A DNA stretch of 64,000 nt, taken from positions 62,547 through 126,546 of the forward strand of contig DFTH01000014.1 in NCBI GenBank assembly GCA_002379425.1. The letters are read 5' to 3'. Position numbers and translations under genes: made by a program. The stretch comes from Prevotella sp. UBA4217. GTDB taxonomy: Bacteria > Bacteroidota > Bacteroidia > Bacteroidales > Bacteroidaceae. The notes beneath the pieces are model-generated. The model was given only the letters and a program-made list of their open reading frames with translations, was not told the DNA's origin and did not search any database. Position 1 is the first letter of the stretch, and every line of letters begins with the position of its first letter. Shown here in pieces: positions 17,139 through 26,049 of the stretch.

Positions 17139-19904
17139 ATGCAGAAATTATTTCTTTTAGACGCTTATGCGCTCATCTACAGGTCATATTACGCCTTTAT
17201 CAAGAATCCAAGAATCAACTCGAAGGGGATGAACACCTCTGCCATTATCGGCTTCTGTAATACCCTCAATGAAGTGCTGCAGAAAGAGCAGCCCTCCCAT
17301 ATCGGTGTGGCTTTCGACCCCCATGGACCCACCTTCCGCAGTGAGGCTTTCCCAGAGTACAAGGCACAGCGCGAGGAGACGCCAGAGGACATCCGCAAGG
17401 CCATACCCATCATCAAGGACATCCTCAAGGCTTACAACATACCCATCCTTCAGGTGGATGGCTATGAGGCAGACGACGTTATTGGTACGCTTGCTAAAAA
17501 GGCCGATTCCATCGGCGTGAGAACCTACATGCTCACACCAGACAAGGACTACGGTCAACTGGTCACTGAGAATGTGAGCATCTACCGCCCTCGCCACGGA
17601 GGGGGCTATGAGGTGATGGGCCCCAAGGAAGTGACAGAGAAATATGGCATTCCATCCACGGATCAGGTAATCGACCTCCTTGCCCTGATGGGAGACTCTG
17701 CTGACAATTTCCCTGGATGTCCTGGTGTCGGAGAGAAGACAGCCGTGAAACTGATCAACGAGTTTGGAAGTGTCAGTCAACTCATCGAGCGCTCGAGTGA
17801 GATAAAAGGAAAGTTGCGCGAGAAGGTGGAAGAGCATGTCGAGGATATCAAGATGAGTTACTTCCTTGCAACTATCAAGACAGATGTACCCATCGACCTC
17901 AACATGGATGCCCTCAAACTCGTTGACCCCAATGAAGAAGAATTGGGCAAATTGTTCACAGAACTGGAGTTCAAGAGTCTTGCAGACAGAATTCTTAAAA
18001 AACCACAAAAAGCGCAAATTCCTGTAAACGGTCAACTCGATCTCTTTGCAGAATTTCCTGCCGACGGGGCGAAATTGAGTGAAAATTCAAGTTTTGAAAG
18101 CCTTAAAACAACAAAACATGATTACAAACTCGTTGATAATGAGGGAGATTTGCTGAAACTGCGTGATTATTTCTTGACAAATGAAATTTTGAGTCTGGAC
18201 ACGGAAACGACTTCAACGAATCCCATCGATGCAGAATTAGTAGGATTGAGTTTCGCAGTGAAGGAATTTGAAGCCTTTTACGTACCTATCCCAGCCAATC
18301 GTGAAGAAGCGTTGCGAATTGTTAATATCTTTAAAGAGGTGTACGAGAACACCAAAATCCTGAAAATTGGGCAGAATCTCAAGTACGACCTTGAAGTGCT
18401 CCGCAACTACGACATCGAACTCAAGGGCAGGATGTGGGACACGATGATCGCCCACTACCTCATTCAACCCGAGTTGCACCATAACATGGACTACATGGCA
18501 GAAATCTATCTGAACTACCAGACCATCCATATCGACGAACTGATTGGACCCAAGGGCAAGAGCCAACGGTCCATGCGCGACCTCCTGCCCTCTCAGGTAT
18601 ATGAATATGCCGCTGAGGATGCAGACATCACCCTCCGGCTGAAGAACAAGTTGGAGCCAGAACTGAAGAAGTACGACTGCGAGGATCTTTTCTATAACAT
18701 CGAGATGCCCCTGATGCCTGTCTTGGCAGAGATGGAGATGAACGGTGTCTGCCTGGATACAGAGTCGCTCAAGGAAACATCAACAATTTTAACCAACCGC
18801 ATGCTGGAGATTGAGCAACGTATCTATGAGTTGGCAGGAGGACAGTTTAACATTGCTTCGCCCAAACAGGTGGGAGAAATCCTCTTCGACAAACTGAAAA
18901 TAGTGGAGAAAGCCAAAAAGACCAAAACTGGGCAATACGTCACATCAGAAGAAGTGCTCCAGCAATTAAAGAACAAGCACGAGATCGTATCAGATATCCT
19001 GGAACACAGAGGATTAAAGAAACTCATTGGAACCTATATCGATGCCCTTCCCAAACTGATCAATCCGCGTACTGGGCATATCCACACCTCGTTCAACCAG
19101 ACGATTACCGCTACAGGACGCTTGTCGAGTAGCGATCCCAATCTTCAAAATATCCCCATCAGAGGCGAGGACGGCAAGGAGATTCGTAAGGCCTTTATTC
19201 CAGAGCCAGGTTGTCTGTTCTTTTCAGCAGACTATTCACAGATTGAATTGCGCGTGATGGCCCATCTGTCGAAAGATCCCCAGATGATAGAGGTGTTCCG
19301 TGAAGGCAAGGATCTCCATGCGGCTACGGCAGCAAATATCTATAAGAAACCCATAGAAGAGGTGACCCGTGATGAGCGCACCAAGTCGAAGCGTGCCAAT
19401 TTCGGTATTATCTACGGCATCACCGTGTTTGGCTTGGCAGAGCGTCTGGATATCCCCCGCGAAGAGGCCAAGATGCTGATAGACGGCTATTTCCAAACCT
19501 TCCCACAGGTGCACGACTATATGGAGAAATCCAAGGAAATCGCCCGACAGCAGGGCTACGTCACTACCCTCTTTGGGCGTCGCCGCTATCTGCCTGACAT
19601 CAACTCCCACAATGCCACTGTCAGAGGTTTTGCAGAACGTAACGCTATCAACGCCCCCATCCAGGGTACAGCCGCAGACATCATCAAGGTGGCCATGATA
19701 CGTATCTTCAATCGTTTCAAGGCAGAGGGCATTAGAAGCAAGATGATCCTACAGGTACACGACGAACTCAACTTCTCTGTCTATCCAGAGGAGAAAGAGT
19801 CCGTCGAGAAAATCGTCTTGGAAGAGATGCAAAGCGCCATCACCCTCGCTGTGCCCCTTGTGGCTGACAGTGGCTTTGGCCAGAACTGGCTCGAAGCCCA
19901 CTGA
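17139..19904 (+). CDS. polA: DNA polymerase I
   Basis: A 921-residue three-domain repair and Okazaki-fragment polymerase. The N-terminal 5'-3' nuclease (FLLDAYALIYRSYYAF; GYEADDVIGTLAKKA) covers residues 1 to about 290. The 3'-5' exonuclease keeps its acidic DTETTS motif near residue 354 and DAD near 493, so proofreading is probably active. The polymerase domain starts near 540 with motif A DYSQIELRVMAHLS near 698 and motif C VHDELNF near 873. The stop codon directly abuts the stop of the convergent gene at 19905, leaving no intergenic base. Confidence 0.97.
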   Translation: MQKLFLLDAYALIYRSYYAFIKNPRINSKGMNTSAIIGFCNTLNEVLQKEQPSHIGVAFDPHGPTFRSEAFPEYKAQREETPEDIRKAIPIIKDILKAYNIPILQVDGYEADDVIGTLAKKADSIGVRTYMLTPDKDYGQLVTENVSIYRPRHGGGYEVMGPKEVTEKYGIPSTDQVIDLLALMGDSADNFPGCPGVGEKTAVKLINEFGSVSQLIERSSEIKGKLREKVEEHVEDIKMSYFLATIKTDVPIDLNMDALKLVDPNEEELGKLFTELEFKSLADRILKKPQKAQIPVNGQLDLFAEFPADGAKLSENSSFESLKTTKHDYKLVDNEGDLLKLRDYFLTNEILSLDTETTSTNPIDAELVGLSFAVKEFEAFYVPIPANREEALRIVNIFKEVYENTKILKIGQNLKYDLEVLRNYDIELKGRMWDTMIAHYLIQPELHHNMDYMAEIYLNYQTIHIDELIGPKGKSQRSMRDLLPSQVYEYAAEDADITLRLKNKLEPELKKYDCEDLFYNIEMPLMPVLAEMEMNGVCLDTESLKETSTILTNRMLEIEQRIYELAGGQFNIASPKQVGEILFDKLKIVEKAKKTKTGQYVTSEEVLQQLKNKHEIVSDILEHRGLKKLIGTYIDALPKLINPRTGHIHTSFNQTITATGRLSSSDPNLQNIPIRGEDGKEIRKAFIPEPGCLFFSADYSQIELRVMAHLSKDPQMIEVFREGKDLHAATAANIYKKPIEEVTRDERTKSKRANFGIIYGITVFGLAERLDIPREEAKMLIDGYFQTFPQVHDYMEKSKEIARQQGYVTTLFGRRRYLPDINSHNATVRGFAERNAINAPIQGTAADIIKVAMIRIFNRFKAEGIRSKMILQVHDELNFSVYPEEKESVEKIVLEEMQSAITLAVPLVADSGFGQNWLEAH

Positions 19905-20636
19905 TTACAATTCGGTGATGCCGCCTACCATGGAATTATGCAGGTCTTTCTTTGCTGGATGACCTGCATATTTCAAACCGCCTACGCCAGAGACTCGGCC
20001 TTTAATGGACTCAGAGGCATAACACTCGATCCCCCCTACTCCACTGATACTGGCATCAGTTACACGTGAAACCATATCCTTAGCGTTGATGCTGCCCACA
20101 CCGCTGCAACTATACTCTGCCTCATCCGTCTGACCGCTTATCGTGATGCTGCCTACGCCACTGCAGGAGACGTCAATCTCTCTCGCCTTAATATGGCCGA
20201 GATTGAAGGCTCCAACACCAGAATTGCTGACTTCAAGTTCATCAGTAGTCAGACTGTCGAGACGGATGTCAGCAGCCCCACTGTTTTTCACCTTACTAAT
20301 GCTGGGCGTATAGATCACGATGACCACATCCTTGGTATCGATACTGATATTGTCTTCCTTAAAATTGATAGTCAGTTCACCGTCCTCATTCTTAAACTCA
20401 AAGAGGTCGATATAGTTGTCTGGAGCCGATAGGGTCACGCGACTCTGACTGCTCTGAACCAGTTGGATATTGCCCACCACATGGTTGTCCACCTTGTCAA
20501 AAGCCTCCTGCGGATACTTGGCCTTGACGATATTTCCGCTGGGATCGATTCTATTCTCCCCTGTGCCGAGATTGACTTTGCACGCAGTAAACGAAAGCAG
20601 ACAACCTGCAATCAATAACAATAACAATTTCTTCAT
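19905..20636 (-). CDS. Head-GIN domain lipoprotein (DUF2807)
   Basis: A 243-residue putative lipoprotein: signal peptide with lipobox LLSFTAC (lipid-bearing C19). The rest is a repetitive right-handed beta structure with recurring SGVGSI/SGVGGI turns (NSGVGAFNLG, CSGVGSITIS, CSGVGSINAK, ISGVGGIECY, VSGVGGLKYA), the hallmark of the head-GIN/DUF2807 family. It is likely a surface or periplasmic protein; the family's role is not established. It sits 73 bases after a DUF3237 gene downstream of the GH10 xylanase and may belong to that operon. Confidence 0.85.
   Translation of the reverse strand: MKKLLLLLIAGCLLSFTACKVNLGTGENRIDPSGNIVKAKYPQEAFDKVDNHVVGNIQLVQSSQSRVTLSAPDNYIDLFEFKNEDGELTINFKEDNISIDTKDVVIVIYTPSISKVKNSGAADIRLDSLTTDELEVSNSGVGAFNLGHIKAREIDVSCSGVGSITISGQTDEAEYSCSGVGSINAKDMVSRVTDASISGVGGIECYASESIKGRVSGVGGLKYAGHPAKKDLHNSMVGGITEL
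20059..20072. other. parS-like sequence inside a coding region
   Basis: GTTACACGTGAAAC matches the core GTTNCACGTGAAAC, but the outer bases (A and C) deviate from TGTT...AACA. It may be a weak third parS or chance. Confidence 0.4.
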
Positions 20637-20709
20637 ATCAGTCTTGTTTTGAAAGTTTCTTCGTCTGTTTGACGTATAGAAGACCCAGAAAGTTGCGAGC
20701 CAGGAGAAA

Positions 20710-21228
20710 TTATTTCACTCGCCAGACATTGAGGACGATCCCTTGGAACTGTTGGGTGAAGTCAGGGGCACAGACGAAGAGCGCGTTATTCAGCCACGCA
20801 TACCTGCTGTCGGCAGGCGCCTCAAACTGAGGAGCAGCCTTGAAGTAGAAGGATGGATTGCCATTGACATCTTTACCATCATAGATGATACCTCTATTAC
20901 GCACATGGATATACACGCCATCGTCAGTCTTAATGCTATAGATAGCCTCCAACTCCGTCCGCTTCTGAGCCTTGTTGGCCAACTGATAGTCTGCTCCACC
21001 ATTCACGATCGTCCCCCTAATATTCGGTCCTTCGAAAGTACCACCCGTGATAGGAATCACGATGCGCTGCCCATGCTGCGTCTCTCCACAGGAGTAGGTT
21101 TCCCCAAGCGTCACCTTCAGTTGGAGTGCAAACTCCAACTGAGGTGTGTCTTTTGGTTCTGTCACCTGGGCATAGGCATTAGAGCCAAATGCTACCAATG
21201 CGATGATGGCGATAAGAATTTTCCTCAT
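20710..21228 (-). CDS. Exported DUF3237 (UPF0311) protein
   Basis: A 172-residue protein with a signal peptide (MRKILIAIIALVAFGSNAYA). The mature part has the DUF3237 pattern: LEFALQLKVTLGE, RIVIPITGGTFEGPNIRGTIVNGGADYQL, YSIKTDDGVYIHVRNRGI, and the end FQGIVLNVWRVK. The family forms a beta-barrel and its activity is not well characterised. Its start overlaps the GH10 xylanase stop by 4 bases (21225-21228), so the two are translationally coupled. An exported DUF3237 partner for a xylanase suggests a role in xylan or side-chain processing; this is inference. Confidence 0.8.
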   Translation of the reverse strand: MRKILIAIIALVAFGSNAYAQVTEPKDTPQLEFALQLKVTLGETYSCGETQHGQRIVIPITGGTFEGPNIRGTIVNGGADYQLANKAQKRTELEAIYSIKTDDGVYIHVRNRGIIYDGKDVNGNPSFYFKAAPQFEAPADSRYAWLNNALFVCAPDFTQQFQGIVLNVWRVK

Positions 21229-23135
21229 CTGTTCAATATCTTTTTACCGTTCTTAATGACAATTCCCTTATAGTTCTGATCAACTTTCATACCATAGAGG
21301 TTATAGGACTGTCCCTCTAACGAAGCGTCATCCTTCACTGACTGGATACCAGTTCCCTCTAACTTCAACTCGATCTTATCGAGGTTGACGTATGGCTTGT
21401 CGATGGTGATGCGGATGGTCTGTACAAAGGGCTCCAGCGGAACATTCAGTTTACCACTCACCACCTTGTATGTATTCCAATCGTTGTTGCCTGTCTGCGG
21501 CACAGTCACTTTCGCCAGATTGACAAAACCATCTTCCTGGAGGAGATCGATACTGAAGGCGGAACCATCCTGAGAGCCACAAGAGACGGTAGCCTCGAAT
21601 GAATAGGTACCAGCCTCCTTCACATTGACAGTATATTCGAGCCACTCGCCCATTGCCGTATAGCCGATAGCGCAGCCGCCATTGCCCTTCACAAGATCCA
21701 CCCCACCAGCATCACTGCGATAGTTCTTGTAATCGCCTTCACTGACATTGTCGGAATCATGAAACGTCTGACCTTCAGCACCAGAGTCGAAGTCCTCAAA
21801 CTCCAGCGTTCCTGGCCATTCGATGGCCGTACCCCCAAAGGGACTACGAGGGTCAAGAACCGTAAAACCGCCATAGCGCTCATACTTAGTGCCGTCAGTG
21901 GCTGTCACAACGGCTCTCAGTTCGTATTTGCCATTAGCAGTAGGGGTATAATCTGCCGAGTAATACGCTTTAGGTATGCTTGTGGTGACCATCACTTCCA
22001 CAGGTTCATCATTCACGAACAATTCTATGCTCTCAATGGTCTTGGTCTTCAGACTGGCATCGATACCAATATTTACTTGAAAACCTTTATCCACGATAAT
22101 AGCATCCGGCTTCAGATAGATAGAAGCCTCCTTCACCATCCCTGGGAACGGGCTCTTGGCATTCTTGGCGGCATCCGTCTGCATATACTCGCGCAACCAG
22201 GTCATGGCAGGACGATCAATGCCGTTTTTGATAATGCCAGAGTTACCATCAGTAGTCCATGTCCTACCATAGATATACCCCCAGAGTGTGATACCTGCGC
22301 AATAGTCTGCCTCCCACATATATGGAATTTGCTCCTGATAGCGCTTCAGTTGAAGATCATCGTCTGCAGTACCAATGTCATATTCCGTGCTGTACATCGG
22401 CATCTTCAGGGCATCCTGAATCTTATCCATCGACTTTTTGAAGTTGGTCTCATTGCAGTCTGTGAGGTCGTGCGACTGACAGCCGTAGGCGTCGATAGGC
22501 GCTCCTGCGTCACGGAGTGTCTTAACCAGGTCAATAAACTGATCAGTGTTCCACTGGAACGTGTTATAGTCGTTATAGATCAGGATGGCATCCGGCCAGC
22601 GCTCGTGGGCCATCTCAAAGGCCTTGATGATCCAGTCGTAGCCAGTCTTTCCATCGCCACCCAAGGCAGCCTTATAGGGAGCAGGGGCATGACCAGAGAT
22701 GGCCTCGTTCACCACGTCGATCATTTGGATGTCGGGATAACGCTCCTTGATGGCATCCATCCACTCCACGATAGCCTCATACTGTTCTTCTGGCGAGAGT
22801 CTATCCATCCATTTAGGATATTGGGAGCCCCACACGAGAGTATGCCATTTAAAGGGGATACCATGCTCTTTGGCATATTTATAGATCTTGTCTGTACTAC
22901 TCCAGTTGTAATTCCCATGGGTCCTGCCTTCCACAGATTCCCACTTTGACTCGTTCTCCGGGGTAATCTGGTTCCATATCTCATAGAATTTCTCATCCCC
23001 ATAGTCAATCTGACCATAAGTCGTAATATTGCCCAGGAACTTGTCTGGATTAGATGAAAGTTGAGCGTTAGCATTGCTAACAGATAAGCCTGCGAGGGCT
23101 CCACACACAAAAATCCTTGTTAATAGTCGATTCAT
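21225..23135 (-). CDS. Secreted GH10 endo-1,4-beta-xylanase with CBM6
   Basis: A 636-residue modular enzyme. Signal peptide 1-24; GH10 barrel about 30-345 with acid/base E144 in DVVNEAI and nucleophile E251 in YSTEYDIG; an Ig-like beta domain about 350-440 (SIELFVNDEPVEV, YSADYTPTANGKYELRAVV); a CBM6 carbohydrate-binding module about 448-590 (LEFEDFDSGAEGQTFHDSD, GEWLEYTVNVKEAGTYSFE); and a short tail YNLYGMKVDQNYKGIVIKNG of the kind seen on Prevotella secreted proteins. It should cleave internal xylan bonds outside the cell. No SusC/SusD pair is nearby, so it is not in a classic polysaccharide utilisation locus. Confidence 0.94.
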   Translation of the reverse strand: MNRLLTRIFVCGALAGLSVSNANAQLSSNPDKFLGNITTYGQIDYGDEKFYEIWNQITPENESKWESVEGRTHGNYNWSSTDKIYKYAKEHGIPFKWHTLVWGSQYPKWMDRLSPEEQYEAIVEWMDAIKERYPDIQMIDVVNEAISGHAPAPYKAALGGDGKTGYDWIIKAFEMAHERWPDAILIYNDYNTFQWNTDQFIDLVKTLRDAGAPIDAYGCQSHDLTDCNETNFKKSMDKIQDALKMPMYSTEYDIGTADDDLQLKRYQEQIPYMWEADYCAGITLWGYIYGRTWTTDGNSGIIKNGIDRPAMTWLREYMQTDAAKNAKSPFPGMVKEASIYLKPDAIIVDKGFQVNIGIDASLKTKTIESIELFVNDEPVEVMVTTSIPKAYYSADYTPTANGKYELRAVVTATDGTKYERYGGFTVLDPRSPFGGTAIEWPGTLEFEDFDSGAEGQTFHDSDNVSEGDYKNYRSDAGGVDLVKGNGGCAIGYTAMGEWLEYTVNVKEAGTYSFEATVSCGSQDGSAFSIDLLQEDGFVNLAKVTVPQTGNNDWNTYKVVSGKLNVPLEPFVQTIRITIDKPYVNLDKIELKLEGTGIQSVKDDASLEGQSYNLYGMKVDQNYKGIVIKNGKKILNR

Positions 23136-23166
23136 CTCTTTTGGTTACTTTACTTGTTTTCGCCTG

Positions 23167-23174
23167 CAAAGGTA
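23167..23174 (-). promoter_or_regulatory. -7 promoter box for the xylanase operon
   Basis: TACCTTTG on the minus strand, 31 bases before the start at 23135. Confidence 0.65.
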
Positions 23175-23269
23175 GCCAATTTTGGTGTAACAGGCTTTTT
23201 GGAGTGTGTCAAATATCTTTTGAAATGCAACATTCCAAGGGAAAATTTGGTTTTTCACGCGCTTATTCG

Positions 23270-23277
23270 TACCTTTG
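23270..23277 (+). promoter_or_regulatory. -7 promoter box for ychF-lgt
   Basis: TACCTTTG, 28 bases before the ychF ATG. Confidence 0.65.
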
Positions 23278-23305
23278 CACCCAAATTTAAACGTTTAAAG
23301 AAGAA

Positions 23306-24406
23306 ATGGCATTAAAATGTGGTATTGTAGGATTGCCTAATGTGGGCAAATCTACATTGTTCAATTGTTTGTCGAGTGCGAAGGCTCAGGCAGCAAACTT
23401 CCCCTTCTGTACGATAGAGCCCAACGTAGGTGTGATCACCGTTCCCGACGAGCGCCTGACGAAATTGGCAGAGATCGTACATCCAGGCCGTATCGTACCT
23501 GCTACTTGTGAGATCGTGGATATCGCCGGACTCGTGAAGGGAGCCTCTAAGGGCGAGGGATTAGGCAATAAGTTCCTTGGAAATATCCGTGAGACGGATG
23601 CCATCATCCATGTGCTCCGCTGCTTCGAGGATGAGAACATCACTCATGTCGATGGCTCCATCGACCCCATCCGCGACAAGGAGATTATCGATACAGAACT
23701 GCAATTGAAGGACCTCGAGACCATCGAGGGCCGTCTGGCCAAGACGGAGAAGGCCGCTGCCGCTGGCAATAAAGAGGCTAAGGTGGAGGCAACAGTCCTT
23801 CATGCCTACAAAGAGGTACTTGATCAGGGCAAGAACGCCCGCATCGTGGAGTTCGAGACCAAGGAGGAACAGGACTGCGCCAGGAATCTCTTCCTGCTGA
23901 CCTCAAAGCCAGTGCTCTACGTCTGCAATGTCAGTGAGGCAGATGCCAAGGACGGTAACGACTTTACGAAGAAAGTAGAGGCCTTGGCCAAGGAGGAAGG
24001 AGCCGAGACGATGATCATCGCTGCTAAGACGGAGGAGGACATCGCAGAACTGGAGTCGTATGAGGACAAGCAGATGTTCCTCGAGGAACTGGGCCTGGAG
24101 GAGAGCGGCGTGAACCGTCTGATCAAGAAGGCCTACGCCCTGCTGAACCTCGAGACCTTCATCACCGCTGGTGAGATGGAGGTGAAGGCCTGGACGTATA
24201 AGAAGGGCTGGAAGGCTCCGCAGTGCGCTGGTGTCATCCACACCGACTTCGAGAAGGGCTTCATCCGTGCCGAGGTGATCAAGTATGAGGACTATCTGCA
24301 GTATGGCTCCGAGGCTGCCGTCCGCGAAGCCGGCAAACTGGCTGTCGAGGGAAAGGACTACGTGGTACAGGATGGCGACATCATGCACTTCCGCTTTAAT
24401 GTTTAA
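23306..24406 (+). CDS. ychF: Redox-regulated ATPase/GTPase YchF (Obg family)
   Basis: A 366-residue ribosome-associated P-loop NTPase. The P-loop GLPNVGKSTLFNCL is at residues 8-21, the switch region near DIAGLVKGASKGEGLGNKFL at 73, and a C-terminal TGS domain ends in DIMHFRFNV. The length is typical. YchF/Ola1 proteins prefer ATP and bind ribosomes, affecting translation and stress responses. lgt follows 3 bases later, so they are co-transcribed. Confidence 0.95.
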   Translation: MALKCGIVGLPNVGKSTLFNCLSSAKAQAANFPFCTIEPNVGVITVPDERLTKLAEIVHPGRIVPATCEIVDIAGLVKGASKGEGLGNKFLGNIRETDAIIHVLRCFEDENITHVDGSIDPIRDKEIIDTELQLKDLETIEGRLAKTEKAAAAGNKEAKVEATVLHAYKEVLDQGKNARIVEFETKEEQDCARNLFLLTSKPVLYVCNVSEADAKDGNDFTKKVEALAKEEGAETMIIAAKTEEDIAELESYEDKQMFLEELGLEESGVNRLIKKAYALLNLETFITAGEMEVKAWTYKKGWKAPQCAGVIHTDFEKGFIRAEVIKYEDYLQYGSEAAVREAGKLAVEGKDYVVQDGDIMHFRFNV

Positions 24407-24409
24407 GTT

Positions 24410-25249
24410 ATGTTGGATCTACTTAATTATATCGTATGGCAGCCTGATTTGGAGGCTTTCCATCTGGGACCGATTACTGTGCGCTGGTACGGTCTGATGT
24501 GGATCATCGGCCTGGCACTGGCCTATTTCGTGGTACAACGGCTCTATAAGGAACAGAAGATCAAGGATGAACTCTTCGACCCGCTCTTCTTCTACTGCTT
24601 CGTGGGCATCCTTGCCGGAGCCCGTCTGGGGCATTGCATCTTCTATGAACCAGACTATTTCCTGACCTCTTGGCAAGGCATCGTGGAGATGTTCCTGCCC
24701 ATCCGGATATTGCCAGAAGGCGGTTGGAAACTGATTGGCTATGCCGGACTGGCCTCGCATGGCGGCACACTGGGCCTGATGATTGCCCTCTGGCTCTATG
24801 TCAGGAAGACCAAGTTGGGCATCTGGACGGTACTCGACAACATCGCCATCGCCACAGGTACGACGGCCTGCTTTATCCGCCTGGGCAACCTGATGAACTC
24901 TGAGATTATCGGCAAGATTACCGATGTGCCCTGGGCCTTTATCTTCGAGCGTGTGGATACGATGCCACGCCACCCCGGACAACTCTACGAGGCCATCGCA
25001 TACGCCCTGCTCTTCTTCATCCTATGGTATCTGCATAAACGGATGCCCGAGAAGATCGGCACAGGCTGGTATTTCGGCTTCTGTCTGACGTATATCTTCA
25101 CCTTCCGCTTCTTCATCGAATACACCAAGGAAGTTCAGGAAGCCTTCGAGACCTCCCTCCCCCTCGACATGGGCCAGATCCTCTCGATTCCCTTCATCAT
25201 CCTTGGCGTCTACTGCATGATAAAAGCAAAGAAACAAGTCTCCTCATAG
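24410..25249 (+). CDS. lgt: Prolipoprotein diacylglyceryl transferase
   Basis: A 279-residue inner-membrane enzyme with about seven membrane helices. It moves diacylglycerol from phosphatidylglycerol to the lipobox cysteine of prolipoproteins, the first step of lipoprotein maturation. Family motifs are [15 protein letters not shown] near residue 63, [13 protein letters not shown] near 117, and [21 protein letters not shown] near 156. The stop codon lies 13 bases from the left arm of an inverted REP-like repeat that begins a probable mobile unit. Confidence 0.95.
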   Translation: MLDLLNYIVWQPDLEAFHLGPITVRWYGLMWIIGLALAYFVVQRLYKEQKIKDELFDPLFFYCFVGILAGARLGHCIFYEPDYFLTSWQGIVEMFLPIRILPEGGWKLIGYAGLASHGGTLGLMIALWLYVRKTKLGIWTVLDNIAIATGTTACFIRLGNLMNSEIIGKITDVPWAFIFERVDTMPRHPGQLYEAIAYALLFFILWYLHKRMPEKIGTGWYFGFCLTYIFTFRFFIEYTKEVQEAFETSLPLDMGQILSIPFIILGVYCMIKAKKQVSS

Positions 25250-25262
25250 CGTTCAGGCTTGG

Positions 25263-25315
25263 AGTTCAGGCGAATTTGCAATTCGTCTGCAGTGAGTATA
25301 AGAATTTGTAATTCG
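25263..25315 (+). repeat. Left REP-pair arm
   Basis: Contains palindrome GGCGAATTTGCAATTCGTC (25269-25287) and AGAATTTGTAATTCGATT (25301-25318), joined by a spacer with GTGAGTATAAG that is identical in the right arm. Confidence 0.75.
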
Positions 25316-25328
25316 ATTAGATAGAAAA

Positions 25329-26048
25329 ATGAGATTTTTCAAACAAGCCGTTGTCGAATCATTAGATCACTATGTATATTGTTTGGTTGACCCACGCGAC
25401 AATCGTATTTTCTACATAGGTGAAGGATGTGGGAATCGTGTATTTAATCATGCTTTCGATGCTTTGAACGAGAACCTTCAAAGCCTAAAGTTAGATCTCA
25501 TTCGTGATATTATTTCACAAGGAATGGAAGTTAAATACTACATCATTCGTCATGGAATGACACGGGATGTAGCTCTTCTTGTAGAATCGGTACTTATTGA
25601 CCTCCTGACTTATCAGCCATTCAATCTGGAAACTATACTGACAAATATTCAATCTGGTCATCACCAATGGGATCGCGGAATTAAGACCGTTGAAGAAATC
25701 AACTCCATCTATGATTGTTCAAACATTGAACCAGGATGGGATGACAAACTAATATTTATCAATATTAATAAGACTTATGTAACTGGAGAGCGTGGCAGCA
25801 TATATGAAGCCACACGAAAATATTGGCGACTTAACGGTAATAGAGCACAGCATGCAACATACGCTTTGGCTGTCTATCGTGGTATCGTTAGAGCTGTTTT
25901 CAAACCGACTCGGTGGTATTTATCAAAGGATTATCCTGGTAGATGGGAATTTGACGGAATAGAAATTGAAGACTCACCATATTTGAATAAGAATACACGG
26001 AATATTGTTCAAGGTTCACAAAACCCAATAGCATATTATAATATGTAA
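25329..26048 (+). CDS. GIY-YIG nuclease (LEM-3-like) with PUA/EVE-like tail
   Basis: A 239-residue protein. The N-terminal GIY-YIG domain shows YVYCLVDP and IFYIGEG (residues about 17-37), then the conserved Arg/His stretch GNRVFNHAFDA and the metal-binding Glu in LLVESVLIDLL near 88, so the nuclease core looks intact. It is closest in style to LEM-3-like GIY-YIG proteins. The C-terminal half has IYEATRKYWRLNGNRAQHAT, YALAVYRGIVRAVFKPTRWY and GRWEFDGIEI, a pattern seen in PUA/EVE-like domains that read modified bases; that assignment is inference. The combination would suit a modification-dependent endonuclease. It is the first gene of the RAYT-type unit, 1 base ahead of the next gene. Confidence 0.7.
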   Translation: MRFFKQAVVESLDHYVYCLVDPRDNRIFYIGEGCGNRVFNHAFDALNENLQSLKLDLIRDIISQGMEVKYYIIRHGMTRDVALLVESVLIDLLTYQPFNLETILTNIQSGHHQWDRGIKTVEEINSIYDCSNIEPGWDDKLIFININKTYVTGERGSIYEATRKYWRLNGNRAQHATYALAVYRGIVRAVFKPTRWYLSKDYPGRWEFDGIEIEDSPYLNKNTRNIVQGSQNPIAYYNM

Positions 26049-26049
26049 T

